This document shows, one piece after another, positions 1 to 7,333 of a stretch of DNA of 16,306 bases (positions within the stretch are counted from its first letter, which is position 1; each line of letters starts with the position of its first letter). A program made the position numbers and the translations under genes. The notes beneath the pieces are model-generated. The model was not told the DNA's origin and ran no database searches. It saw only the letters and a program-made list of their open reading frames with translations. The stretch spans positions 1 to 16,306 of the forward strand of contig PBSR01000033.1 of assembly GCA_002726335.1 (NCBI GenBank), in the 5' to 3' direction. The DNA is from Gemmatimonadaceae bacterium (GTDB taxonomy: Bacteria; Latescibacterota; UBA2968; UBA8231).

Positions 1-347
1 ATCTGCCGTCGCAGCGGCAGGGCGGTGATCTGCTCATAGGACAGGCCCGTCAGCTCCTCCCCTACCAGGCCGCCGACACGCAGGTGCCAGTTGTCGACGG
101 CGAGTTCCGGATCATAGGAATTGCCCAGGTAGGATTGCAGGTAGAAGCGGTCGTTCGGTGTGATTGGCGGCAAGGGCAGGTCGTCCAGGTCCGGATCGAT
201 CCCTGGCGCCGTGGGCGCACCCTTGACCTGTACCTGATGGCTGTCGCATCCCCAGACGGGCAGGATCGCTGACACGAGGGCGACCGCTCCCGACTTGATG
301 AACTTCCGCCTGTCAGGTACGGGTACACTCCTCGTGGTGAGTCGCAT
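1..347 (-). CDS. Sulfite-oxidase-type molybdopterin oxidoreductase, Tat-exported (N-terminal part, runs off left edge)
   Basis: Only the first 115 residues lie in the window; the gene continues past base 1. The start is ATG at 347, chosen because GGAGG (357-353) sits 5 bases upstream; an in-frame ATG at 359 has no such site. Residues 12-20 read DRRKFIKSG, a twin-arginine export motif, followed by a hydrophobic stretch ending VWGC (Cys34), which could be a lipobox. The mature part carries PNDRFYLQSY, then NWHLRVGGLVGEELTGLSYEQITALP. This matches the opening of the molybdopterin-binding domain of the sulfite oxidase family (SorA/SoxC/MsrP-like), which usually reads 'W.L.v.G.v...l.l.dL..lp'. The molybdenum-ligating Cys would lie beyond the window, so the substrate cannot be told. 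It is last in a minus-strand gene set, 38 bases after the ADP-ribosylglycohydrolase stop. Expected location is the periplasm, or anchored to a membrane if the lipobox is real. Confidence 0.8.
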   Translation of the reverse strand, partial: MRLTTRSVPVPDRRKFIKSGAVALVSAILPVWGCDSHQVQVKGAPTAPGIDPDLDDLPLPPITPNDRFYLQSYLGNSYDPELAVDNWHLRVGGLVGEELTGLSYEQITALPLRRQ

Positions 348-352
348 CTGCG

Positions 353-357
353 CCTCC
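353..357 (-). promoter_or_regulatory. Shine-Dalgarno site deciding the start of the molybdoenzyme gene
   Basis: On the minus strand GGAGG is followed by CGCAG and then ATG at 347. This perfect core at 5-base spacing favours the 347 start over the ATG at 359. Confidence 0.7.
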
Positions 358-385
358 ATGGCGACTGACTCGCGCACCGACTTCT

Positions 386-1402
386 TCAGATGAGCCGCCC
401 CAGCTTCTCGATCGCTGCCGACTCCCGCTCCGACTTCCTTAATGTTGTGGCGACGAGGTCCTGCGCCAGCCTCTCCTGATCGCGAGCCGACACGTCGATC
501 GCCTTCTTCACCCAGTCGGAGCGGATCCCGCCGGCGCCCGCGAAGGCACCCGCCACCGCTCCCGCCATCGACGCGATCGTATCGGCGTCACGGCCAAAGT
601 TGGCGCCGTAGATCACACACTTCTCCACGTCACCATCGGCCAGCCAGATCAGCGCCAGCGTGATGGGTACGGTTTCCCGACTGTCGCAGGTGATGCGCTG
701 GAAGAACCGCTGCCCCTGTCCGTAGACATCCGCGCGGAAGGCCTTGTACTCGCCCCGGGTGCGGGCGATCTCCATGATGTCGCCGATCACCTGGCGCATG
801 GGTTCTCCGCTCCAGGGCAGGATCGCCCCGATGGCGGCCGCCACGATCGAGTCGCGGTCGGCACCGGGATCGCAGGCTGCGGCCACAGCCGCGGCCATGG
901 CGGCAGCGCCATCCTGGCAGAACCCCACATCGTATTGGTGAATCAGACCGGCGAGGCCGTACGCCTGGGCCGCCGCCGTCGTCGGGTTGCAGGCGTTGAC
1001 GATACCCACCGGCGAGATACACATGGCCGAGCTCGAACTGGGCATGTTGCCCAGGGCTGCCATCCGCGGCGTCGAGTGGAGCTTGAGCTTTGCCGCCGTG
1101 TGCAGCACGGACTGGAAGAACTTGCCGACCTTCGGCCCGAAGATCTCGCCGGACTGCTCGCGCCATTGTCGCGCCCAGTCGTCGAGGGTGGCGTAGCCGT
1201 CGGTGGCGATCAGGGCGTCCGCCAACAGAACCTTCATGACGGTGTCATCGGTACCGTCACAGTCGAAGTCGTCGACCCAGCCGAATCGTTCCTCGATGGC
1301 CTCGTACGTCATGTTCTCGGTAGGCGTACCGATGGCGTCACCGATGAGCCCCCCCAGCAGACAGCCAAGCGTCCTGTCGAACAAGGGCGTTGTTCCAGCC
1401 AT
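386..1402 (-). CDS. ADP-ribosylglycohydrolase family protein
   Basis: 338 residues, the normal size for the DraG/ARH superfamily of Mg-dependent hydrolases that cleave N- or O-glycosidic ADP-ribose and related bonds. The two metal-binding signatures are clear: GTDDT at 50-54 (Thr51, Asp52, Asp53) after the N-terminal helix GGLIGDAIGTPTEN, and NFGRDADTIAS at 268-278 (Asp272, Asp274, Thr275). The middle MCISPVG element also fits the family. There is no signal peptide, so it is probably cytoplasmic. The start ATG shares one base with the stop of the upstream hydrolase (TGATG), which implies translational coupling. Being coupled to two formylglycine-type hydrolases, it more likely acts on a small glycosylated metabolite or nucleoside-like substrate than on an ADP-ribosylated protein; that is inference. 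Family assignment is sure, substrate unknown. Confidence 0.93.
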   Translation of the reverse strand: MAGTTPLFDRTLGCLLGGLIGDAIGTPTENMTYEAIEERFGWVDDFDCDGTDDTVMKVLLADALIATDGYATLDDWARQWREQSGEIFGPKVGKFFQSVLHTAAKLKLHSTPRMAALGNMPSSSSAMCISPVGIVNACNPTTAAAQAYGLAGLIHQYDVGFCQDGAAAMAAAVAAACDPGADRDSIVAAAIGAILPWSGEPMRQVIGDIMEIARTRGEYKAFRADVYGQGQRFFQRITCDSRETVPITLALIWLADGDVEKCVIYGANFGRDADTIASMAGAVAGAFAGAGGIRSDWVKKAIDVSARDQERLAQDLVATTLRKSERESAAIEKLGRLI

Positions 1403-2889
1403 CAGCGCAAGGTGCTTGCCCAGTGCTCGGCACGCTGGTCTTCGTGCCGCATGCGCCAGCGCAGCAGTCGCTGACTCATCTCCAGCAGCGTCGCCTGATA
1501 CTCCGGCCGCCCGGCCACGTCTGTCAGCTCGTCCGGGTCAACCTCCAGGTCGAACAGGATCGGCGGCAGCCCCGGGTCGGCGAACTGCACCAGCTTGTGC
1601 CGCTTGTCGCGAACCACCCAGAGCAGATGCTCGTCCGGGTCGGTGGCCCCCTGCCCAAGAGCGCCCTGTCGATAGTCGAACTCGTAGTGGATCTCCTGCC
1701 GCGCGTCGAAGGGTTCGTCCCCACGGATCAGCGACAGCATGCTGCGTCCCTGGAACCGATCCGGGATGGCGAGACCCAGCCAGTCCATGATCGTCGGCGA
1801 CGAGTCGATGGCGGCAACGAACTCGCCGCGCACCTGTCCGCGGGTGGCGTCGGCCGCCGCCGTCGGGTCACGGATGATCCAGGGAATGCGCATGCCGCCG
1901 TCGTAGAACATGCCTTTTCCCGTCAGATAGTGGTCGCCGAGATGCTCAGCGTGATCGGCGGAGAAGATGATCAGCGTGTCATCCCACTGCCCTGACGCTT
2001 CCAGAGCCGCAAACAGCCTACCCAGGTTGTCGTCCACCTCGGTGATCATGCCGTAGTAGCAGGCCCTGTACTCCCGCAGGTGCGGATCATCCCGCAGTTG
2101 GTCGGGTCCAACCCCGCGCAGGAACGGGTGCGTGGGCGAAAGTTCAGCATCGTTGCGCGCCGCCAGCGGCATACTCGCCGGGTCGTACATGTCGTGGTAC
2201 GGCGCGCAGCAGACATTCGGTGGATGGGGCTTGATGTAGTTCAGGCTGAGGACCCAGCCGTGGTCGGAACCCGCCCCCCCTCTCTCCTTCACGTAGTCGA
2301 TGGCGCGATCGGTGACATAGGCACATTCGGAGTGTTCGGCCTGATACCTGGCGGCAAAGTGCTGCGGCAGGTGTTCACCCACCCCCTCGGCCGGCACATC
2401 CGGCTGGTGGATGGCGGCATGGTTCAACAGCTCTTCGGGATACCCCTGTTCGCCAAGCCAGGCGAAGTACTGCTCGCTGTCGTATTCGTGGTAGTAGACC
2501 TCCTCGAATCCGGGCAGGCAGTTGTCGTAGGTGAGTCGATGACGCCGCTCGTCGTCGTCGGCCAGGATGGCCGGATCCGGTGTGTAGTCGTTGTAGCCGA
2601 TGAGTCCCGGATTCCAGCCGGCATCCCGCAGATGCTGTGGCAGGCTCTCGTGGGCATCGCGCAACGGCGTGTGGTTGTTGACAGCCCGCGTCGAGCACAT
2701 GTAGCGGCTCGTATAGATACACATGCGTGAGGGACCACAGGGCGCCGCCTGGTTGAAGGCGTGGGTAAAGGAGACCCCCTCCCTCGCCAGTCGGTCCAGG
2801 TTGGGAGTACGGATGATCTCGTTGCCAAGATGGCCGAGGCAGTCGGACCGAAACTGGTCGGCGAGAACGAACAGGACATTCATGGGCAT
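1402..2889 (-). CDS. Sulfatase/phosphonate monoester hydrolase-like enzyme (alkaline phosphatase superfamily)
   Basis: 495 residues, no signal peptide. The formylglycine motif is Cys51-Gly-Pro-Ser-Arg55, so activity should need a formylglycine-generating enzyme, which is not in this window. Other expected metal and active-site residues are Asp11-Gln12 (LFVLADQFRSD), Asp312-His313 (FSADHAEHLGDH), Lys325 and the PHPP motif with His222. The order and wording of several blocks (APCGPSR, ALIGY/GLIGY followed by TPDP, PHPP..APYH.MY, QWDDTLIIFSADH, LHYEFDYR-like HYEFDYR, FDLEVDP) resemble characterised phosphonate monoester hydrolases of Rhizobium type more than arylsulfatase A, as I recall those sequences. 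It may be a promiscuous phosphodiesterase, phosphonate ester hydrolase or sulfatase. A second ATG at 2883 (MNVLFVLA) is an equally good start; AGAGG lies 3 bases before the first ATG and 9 before the second. It begins 7 bases after the upstream sulfatase ends. Confidence 0.9.
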   Translation of the reverse strand: MPMNVLFVLADQFRSDCLGHLGNEIIRTPNLDRLAREGVSFTHAFNQAAPCGPSRMCIYTSRYMCSTRAVNNHTPLRDAHESLPQHLRDAGWNPGLIGYNDYTPDPAILADDDERRHRLTYDNCLPGFEEVYYHEYDSEQYFAWLGEQGYPEELLNHAAIHQPDVPAEGVGEHLPQHFAARYQAEHSECAYVTDRAIDYVKERGGAGSDHGWVLSLNYIKPHPPNVCCAPYHDMYDPASMPLAARNDAELSPTHPFLRGVGPDQLRDDPHLREYRACYYGMITEVDDNLGRLFAALEASGQWDDTLIIFSADHAEHLGDHYLTGKGMFYDGGMRIPWIIRDPTAAADATRGQVRGEFVAAIDSSPTIMDWLGLAIPDRFQGRSMLSLIRGDEPFDARQEIHYEFDYRQGALGQGATDPDEHLLWVVRDKRHKLVQFADPGLPPILFDLEVDPDELTDVAGRPEYQATLLEMSQRLLRWRMRHEDQRAEHWASTLR

Positions 2890-2896
2890 CAGCCTC

Positions 2897-4174
2897 TCAG
2901 GGACTGTGATCTGGCGCAGGTCGTGTCCTGCGGTTCACCAGGCCGGACTGTGCCGCCACGTTCTTCAGCCAGCGGTTGTGGGAACGAACCAGAGAGCGCA
3001 TGCGGTCGGTTTGCTCTTCGACCACGTTCGTGCGCTCTCCGGGATCGGTAGCCAGATCACTGAGCCAGTTCTCTTCCGGGTTCGAATGCAGCTTCCAGCG
3101 GCCCTCACGCACGGCGAAGCTGCCATCGTAGTGCACCCAGTGCAGTTGCTCGTGCGGCGGTGGCGCCTCGTCGGAGGCCAGCACCCCCGCCAGACTGCGA
3201 CCGTCGATGGGTCGGTCGTCTGGTAGTGGCACGTCGCAGAACTCGGCCATCGTCGGCAGCCAGTCCATGGCGATTGCTGGCTGGTGACGGACCTGGCCTG
3301 CGGGGATCCGCCCCGGACAGCTGGCGATACAGGGTACGCGGATCCCGCCTTCCCACAGGGTTTCCTTGTGGCCGCTGTACGGCCCGGCGCTGCCGCCCCC
3401 GCCAAAAGCGCGTGGCTCGGTGGAGTGGCCGTGATCACTGAGGAATATCACGAGCGTTCGATCGGACTGTCCATTCGCTTCGACGGCGGCCAGCACACGC
3501 CCCACACATTCATCCAGCGTCGTCAGGTACGCACCGTAGAGCACCCGCCGCTTGTCGTCGATCCCTTTGCTCTCGTAGAGCTCGCGGTGTTCCCGGCGGG
3601 GTTGCACCGGATAGTGCGGGATGGCGAAGGGCAGATAGAGGAAGTACGGATCATCACCCGCCCTGTCGATGAAGCTCGTCGCCTCGTCGACGAGCAGATC
3701 CGGCAGGTATTCACCAGGGCGCTGGACGGGTTCACCGTTGCGCTCCAGCACGTGGCGGTTGACCCCTTCGACATAGAAGAAGTGCGAATAGGCATCGAGT
3801 GTGCCGGTTCTATGGCCGAAGAACTCGTCGAAGCCCTGGGCGTTGGGACTCATCTCGGGAGTGGATCCCAGGTGCCACTTGCCGAACAGGGCGGTGCGGT
3901 AACCGGCGCGCCGGAACAGCTCCGCCGCCGTGATCTCATCCGGCTTGAGACCATTGCCTGGAAGCAGCCCTCGCGGGTAGTCCCGACCGGTGAGCAGCGA
4001 CACCCGCGAGGGCATACAGATGGGCGCGTTGGCGTAGAAGTTGGTGAAGCGCACACCGGATGCGGCCAGTCGATCCAGGTTCGGCGTCTCCAGATCGTCG
4101 GAGCCGTAGCATCCCAGGTCGACACTGCCCTGATCATCGGACAGAATCAGAATGACATTCAACCGCTCGCTCAA
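2897..4174 (-). CDS. Arylsulfatase A-type sulfatase
   Basis: 425 residues of a type I formylglycine-dependent sulfatase that hydrolyses sulfate esters. Visible catalytic elements are Asp13-Asp14 (LSDDQG), the signature Cys53-Met-Pro-Ser-Arg57 followed by VSLLTGR, GKWHLG (Lys99, His101), SDHGH (Asp247, His248) and GHKETLWEGG (His269, Lys270). All canonical residues are present, so it should be active once Cys53 is converted to formylglycine. The start is TTG at 4174: no ATG or GTG fits, the product then begins MSERLNVILILSDDQ as sulfatases usually do, and AAGGG (4186-4182) is 7 bases upstream. No signal peptide is seen, which suggests a cytoplasmic enzyme acting on imported, small sulfated compounds. 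It is first in the minus-strand set and divergent from the PDZ lipoprotein across 106 bases. The precise substrate cannot be read from sequence. Confidence 0.95.
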   Translation of the reverse strand: MSERLNVILILSDDQGSVDLGCYGSDDLETPNLDRLAASGVRFTNFYANAPICMPSRVSLLTGRDYPRGLLPGNGLKPDEITAAELFRRAGYRTALFGKWHLGSTPEMSPNAQGFDEFFGHRTGTLDAYSHFFYVEGVNRHVLERNGEPVQRPGEYLPDLLVDEATSFIDRAGDDPYFLYLPFAIPHYPVQPRREHRELYESKGIDDKRRVLYGAYLTTLDECVGRVLAAVEANGQSDRTLVIFLSDHGHSTEPRAFGGGGSAGPYSGHKETLWEGGIRVPCIASCPGRIPAGQVRHQPAIAMDWLPTMAEFCDVPLPDDRPIDGRSLAGVLASDEAPPPHEQLHWVHYDGSFAVREGRWKLHSNPEENWLSDLATDPGERTNVVEEQTDRMRSLVRSHNRWLKNVAAQSGLVNRRTRPAPDHSP

Positions 4175-4181
4175 CTGGCAG

Positions 4182-4186
4182 CCCTT
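4182..4186 (-). promoter_or_regulatory. Shine-Dalgarno site supporting the TTG start of the arylsulfatase
   Basis: Minus-strand AAGGG lies inside the purine run GAGGGGAAGGG, 7 bases before TTG at 4174. No other plausible start codon is nearby, so this site is the main support for TTG initiation. Confidence 0.6.
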
Positions 4187-4280
4187 CCCCTCGTTGGTCA
4201 GTTCGGTGTCTCGTCCAACCTATAGCTCGCCGTCAGCCGAGTCTACCGGTGATGTCCGGGAAGCGCTAGGTTCACTCACC

Positions 4281-6500
4281 ATGACACATCGTTGCTGTCT
4301 CGCCCTCCTTCTCTGCTTCGCCGGCTGCGCCTCAACCCGGGTCACTGGCGGACTGGTCCCTGTTCCCACAGACCTGCCCTCCCGCTTCGGCGTCGTCGGT
4401 GTCCGTGCCCATGCGGTGGACGAAACGCTCCTCGTATCCAAGGTGCGACTTCACAGTCCGGCTGCACACGCAGGCCTGCGGGCCGGTGATCGCATCCTCG
4501 GTGCTTCGGGCGTCCGCCTGACCGACGCCGATCAGTTGAGCCGTTTCGTGCAGAGCCACGCACCTGGCGACTCGGTCCTGTTCCACGTCCTGCGCGGGGG
4601 CAGAATGCTGGATCTTCCCGGCCAGGTCACCGATCGCAGGCACCTGTACTCCCTGATGACGGAGAGTGGGGCACCACCGCCTCCAATTGCCGACAGACAC
4701 CGTGCCTGGGACGCCACTCACGGGACTGTCGAGGCGCCGGCCCGACGGTTGATCGAACAGCAGCAGGCCGTGGGGGTTCTCGATACGCTCGTCGGGGCGT
4801 TCGCCACGGAACTGTCCCGCTATGGCGCCGATGGCCGCCTCGCCGATGCCGACTTCATTCTCCGGCGGCCATTGAAGGCGCCGGACGCAGCTCGCGCTAT
4901 CAGTCAGGCCTTCGCGCCCAGTCTCGGCCTGGGCGACCACCTGATGGCCGCCGCAACCCATCTCGACCTCGACGTATCGCCGCGGTCCACCCGCGAATCA
5001 CCGGAGGACCTCGCCAGCCTGCTTCTCTCCCCCGTGCAGACGGCGGCACGACATATAGATCTCGCCCTCGAGAGGCTGTCCGAGACCGAGCGCCAGCAGC
5101 TGCGCCAGGGGGCCGATCCCCTGTTGCGACGCTTCGACCGCTCCTTCTACCTCGACGAGGGCGACAGCGCCGAGACGGAAGCTCACCTGCGCACGTTGCG
5201 GTTGGCCAAACGGGTCGATGTCGCCCAGCTGTTGCAGGCCGCCCTCGCTCTCAGCCCCCTGACCGAGTCGCAGACGCTGGAACGGATCGACACCGCGGCC
5301 CGCGCCCTGCCACGCCAGACCGGAGACCCGCCGGTGGCCTTCGAGGGCCGTTTTCTGCATGCCGAGAAGACAGAGTGGGGCTGGTTTCTCGTCGGTGACA
5401 CCACGGCCAATGTCTACAGCGGCCCCGCGGCCCTCATCCTCGACCTCGGCGGCGATGACACCTACCTGGCCGGACCCGGCGCGCCTGTCGACTCGCCCGT
5501 CAGCGTCGTCATCGACCTGGCGGGAAATGATCGCTACATCGGCGGTCGCACCGGCTCTCTCGGCGCCGGGCTGCTGGGTGTGGGCCTGCTCGTCGACAAC
5601 GCCGGCGACGACAGCTATTCCGGCGATGCCCTGACCCAGGGCGCGGCTTTCTGTGGTGTGGGGATGCTCTGGGATGCCGGGGGCGACGACACCTATCTGG
5701 CCCAGCACAGCGCCCAGGGCGCCGGCTTCTTCGGTGCCGGCCTGCTCGTTGATCTCGCCGGCGATGATCTGTTGTCGTCAGGCCAGTTCGGCCAGGGCCT
5801 CGGAGGTGCCCACGGCCTGGGTCTGGTCCTCGACGGGGGCGGCCGGGACCGGTACCTGGCGGACCTGAAGGTGCCTTCCGGGTACGGCACGCCCGGCGTC
5901 TACAATGGCTGGTCCCAGGGCGTCGGTGTCGGCTTCCGCGGTTTCGCCGCCGGTGGATTGGGATTGCTCATCTCTGCCGGTGACGGAGCCGATGTCTACC
6001 AGGCGGGGGACTTCTCTCAGGGAACGGGCTACTTCTTCGGCCTCGGGATCCTGGCCGATGCCGGGGGTCACGACAACTACCGGGGGGCCCGGTATGCCCA
6101 GGGCGCCGCCGCCCATCAGGCCGCCGGATTCCTTCTCGACGACTTTGGCAACGATGTCTATCACGGGTCGGTGGCGGCCAATCAGGGGGCGGCCTGGGAC
6201 GCCGCCGTGGCCGTTCTCATCGACCTGGCCGGCCACGACAGTTACACCGGCGGCGGCCTGTCGCAGGGGGCGTCAGCCATGAATGGTGTGGGTTGGCTCT
6301 ACGATCTGGCCGGCGATGACACGTACCAGACCACCGCGGGACAGGGTGACGGCGGCAGCACCCGTTACTGGGGTGGCAGAGGGGCGCTGAACGTGGGAAT
6401 GCTGCTCGATGCCGGGGGCCAGGACGACTACAGCCGCGCCGACCGCCGGGATGGGGTCGAGGCGCGGGATTCCCGGTTGGGACTTTTCAGCGATCGCTGA
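4281..6500 (+). CDS. PDZ-domain lipoprotein with about twelve GDD...QG repeats
   Basis: 739 residues from ATG 4281, chosen because it opens with a lipoprotein signal (MTHRCCLALLLCFAGC, Cys16 as lipidation site). The frame stays open upstream to 4152, but that extension has no signal character and would run into the divergent sulfatase. Residues about 35-115 form a PDZ domain (HSPAAHAGLRAGDRILGASG). Residues 120-380 are mostly helical in appearance and unrecognised. From residue 384 to about 722 there are twelve repeats of roughly 25-30 residues, ending shortly before the C-terminus, with the pattern L-x-D-x-x-G-x-D-x-Y followed by x-Q-G and G-x-G. The Asp-rich turns resemble RTX-type calcium sites but the spacing differs; a stacked beta-solenoid is a reasonable guess. 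It is probably anchored in the envelope; function unknown. No strong Shine-Dalgarno site precedes the ATG. Confidence 0.85.
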   Translation: MTHRCCLALLLCFAGCASTRVTGGLVPVPTDLPSRFGVVGVRAHAVDETLLVSKVRLHSPAAHAGLRAGDRILGASGVRLTDADQLSRFVQSHAPGDSVLFHVLRGGRMLDLPGQVTDRRHLYSLMTESGAPPPPIADRHRAWDATHGTVEAPARRLIEQQQAVGVLDTLVGAFATELSRYGADGRLADADFILRRPLKAPDAARAISQAFAPSLGLGDHLMAAATHLDLDVSPRSTRESPEDLASLLLSPVQTAARHIDLALERLSETERQQLRQGADPLLRRFDRSFYLDEGDSAETEAHLRTLRLAKRVDVAQLLQAALALSPLTESQTLERIDTAARALPRQTGDPPVAFEGRFLHAEKTEWGWFLVGDTTANVYSGPAALILDLGGDDTYLAGPGAPVDSPVSVVIDLAGNDRYIGGRTGSLGAGLLGVGLLVDNAGDDSYSGDALTQGAAFCGVGMLWDAGGDDTYLAQHSAQGAGFFGAGLLVDLAGDDLLSSGQFGQGLGGAHGLGLVLDGGGRDRYLADLKVPSGYGTPGVYNGWSQGVGVGFRGFAAGGLGLLISAGDGADVYQAGDFSQGTGYFFGLGILADAGGHDNYRGARYAQGAAAHQAAGFLLDDFGNDVYHGSVAANQGAAWDAAVAVLIDLAGHDSYTGGGLSQGASAMNGVGWLYDLAGDDTYQTTAGQGDGGSTRYWGGRGALNVGMLLDAGGQDDYSRADRRDGVEARDSRLGLFSDR
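5430..6446 (+). repeat. Region coding twelve degenerate D-x-x-G-x-D-x-Y/QG protein repeats
   Basis: Repeats begin at LILDLGGDDTY, VVIDLAGNDRY, LLVDNAGDDSY, MLWDAGGDDTY, LLVDLAGDDLL, LVLDGGGRDRY, LLISAGDGADVY, ILADAGGHDNY, FLLDDFGNDVY, VLIDLAGHDSY, WLYDLAGDDTY and MLLDAGGQDDY. Most continue to an x-Q-G then G-x-G element before the next unit. Repeat 6 has a longer insert, and repeat 7 has lost the first Asp position. Confidence 0.85.
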
Positions 6501-6545
6501 CTGGTGCGACGACCGACTCCGAGTCAGTTCGTCAGATTGAGCAGA

Positions 6546-7223
6546 TCAGGCGGCGCTGGCACGCAGTGCGTGGCGTACCGTACGGCTGACGATGCGCGTG
6601 GCGGCGTTGTCGAGCTCAACCGCCATGACGTCGATCTTGTTCATGAAGAAGTTGTAGGCCCACAACGCCGGGATGGCGACGAACAGGCCGATGACGGTCG
6701 TCACCAGGGCCTCGGAAATACCGCCTGACACGGTGGCCAGTCCACCCGATCCGGTCTCGGCGATGCCGCGGAAGGCGGAGATAAGGCCGGTCACCGTACC
6801 GAAGAGGCCGAGAAACGGTGCCACACCCGAAATCGTCGCCATGCCGCTGAGGCGGGAGCGCAGATTGAGAATGGCCACGTCGAGCTGGCGGCTTACCGAC
6901 TCGTCTACGGCCTCGACGACGACGGCCTCTGGTTGACCATCGCTCTGCAGCGACTCGAATTCCTGCAGACCCGCTTCGACGATGGCAGCCAGAGAGTTGT
7001 TGCCCGCCTCGCCGGCGGTCCGGGCCGCGCTGAGGATCTGGCCGGCATCGGTGCTGGACCCCAGCTGATCGGACAGGTCACTCGAGCCTTGACCGTTGGT
7101 GCGCAACGCCACGAAGCGGTCCACCATGACCACGTATGAATAGATGGAGAGGGCGATGAGGACGAGCACGACCACCTTGCCGGTGATCGCCATCGAGCCC
7201 CAGAGTTCACTGACCAATTCCAT
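6546..7223 (-). CDS. MotA/TolQ/ExbB-family proton channel subunit
   Basis: 225 residues of the TolQ/ExbB family, inner-membrane proteins that pass protons and drive TonB/TolA-type envelope work. Three membrane segments are visible: about residues 12-34 (VVVLVLIALSIYSYVVMVDRF), one around FLGLFGTVTGLISAF, and one around ALVTTVIGLFVAIPALWAYNFF. The GTVxGLxxAF and IPAxxAYN blocks are family hallmarks. ATG 7223 is preferred over the adjacent GTG at 7226 because AAGGGG (7236-7231) is 7 bases before the ATG. These proteins normally work with ExbD/TolR encoded just downstream, but here the next gene is the convergent PDZ lipoprotein, so the gene is an orphan in this window. The partner must be elsewhere, or the protein has been re-used. 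It probably has its own promoter (7271-7300). Confidence 0.93.
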   Translation of the reverse strand: MELVSELWGSMAITGKVVVLVLIALSIYSYVVMVDRFVALRTNGQGSSDLSDQLGSSTDAGQILSAARTAGEAGNNSLAAIVEAGLQEFESLQSDGQPEAVVVEAVDESVSRQLDVAILNLRSRLSGMATISGVAPFLGLFGTVTGLISAFRGIAETGSGGLATVSGGISEALVTTVIGLFVAIPALWAYNFFMNKIDVMAVELDNAATRIVSRTVRHALRASAA

Positions 7224-7230
7224 CACTTTT

Positions 7231-7236
7231 CCCCTT
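7231..7236 (-). promoter_or_regulatory. Shine-Dalgarno site of the TolQ/ExbB-like gene
   Basis: Minus-strand AAGGGG is 7 bases before ATG 7223 and only 4 before GTG 7226, which favours the ATG. Confidence 0.6.
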
Positions 7237-7270
7237 GCTCAGTTCCGAATCGCTGCTGTGAGAGTTCCAG

Positions 7271-7300
7271 ATAATAAGGTAAGGCAGGGCGGCCACACAA
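7271..7300 (-). promoter_or_regulatory. Candidate promoter for the TolQ/ExbB-like gene
   Basis: On the minus strand TTGTGT (7300-7295) and TATTAT (7276-7271) are separated by 18 bases. The -10 matches TATAAT in 5 of 6 positions and the -35 is weak (3 of 6). The AT-rich patch stands out in GC-rich surroundings and lies in the roughly 110-base gap before the gene. Confidence 0.3.
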
Positions 7301-7333
7301 CCCACCCGCCGATGGAGCCCCCGTGAACGCCGG

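Noticed and set aside
3284..4225. A 313-codon plus-strand frame
   Set aside because: Antisense to the arylsulfatase with all its catalytic motifs; no domain visible.
4152..4280. Upstream extension of the PDZ lipoprotein gene
   Set aside because: The extension would place 43 residues before a clear lipoprotein signal and overlap the divergent sulfatase start.
6497..6527. Terminator between the convergent lipoprotein and TolQ-like genes
   Set aside because: Only a 6-bp stem (CTGACT/AGTCAG) with a 19-base loop and no T-run on either strand.
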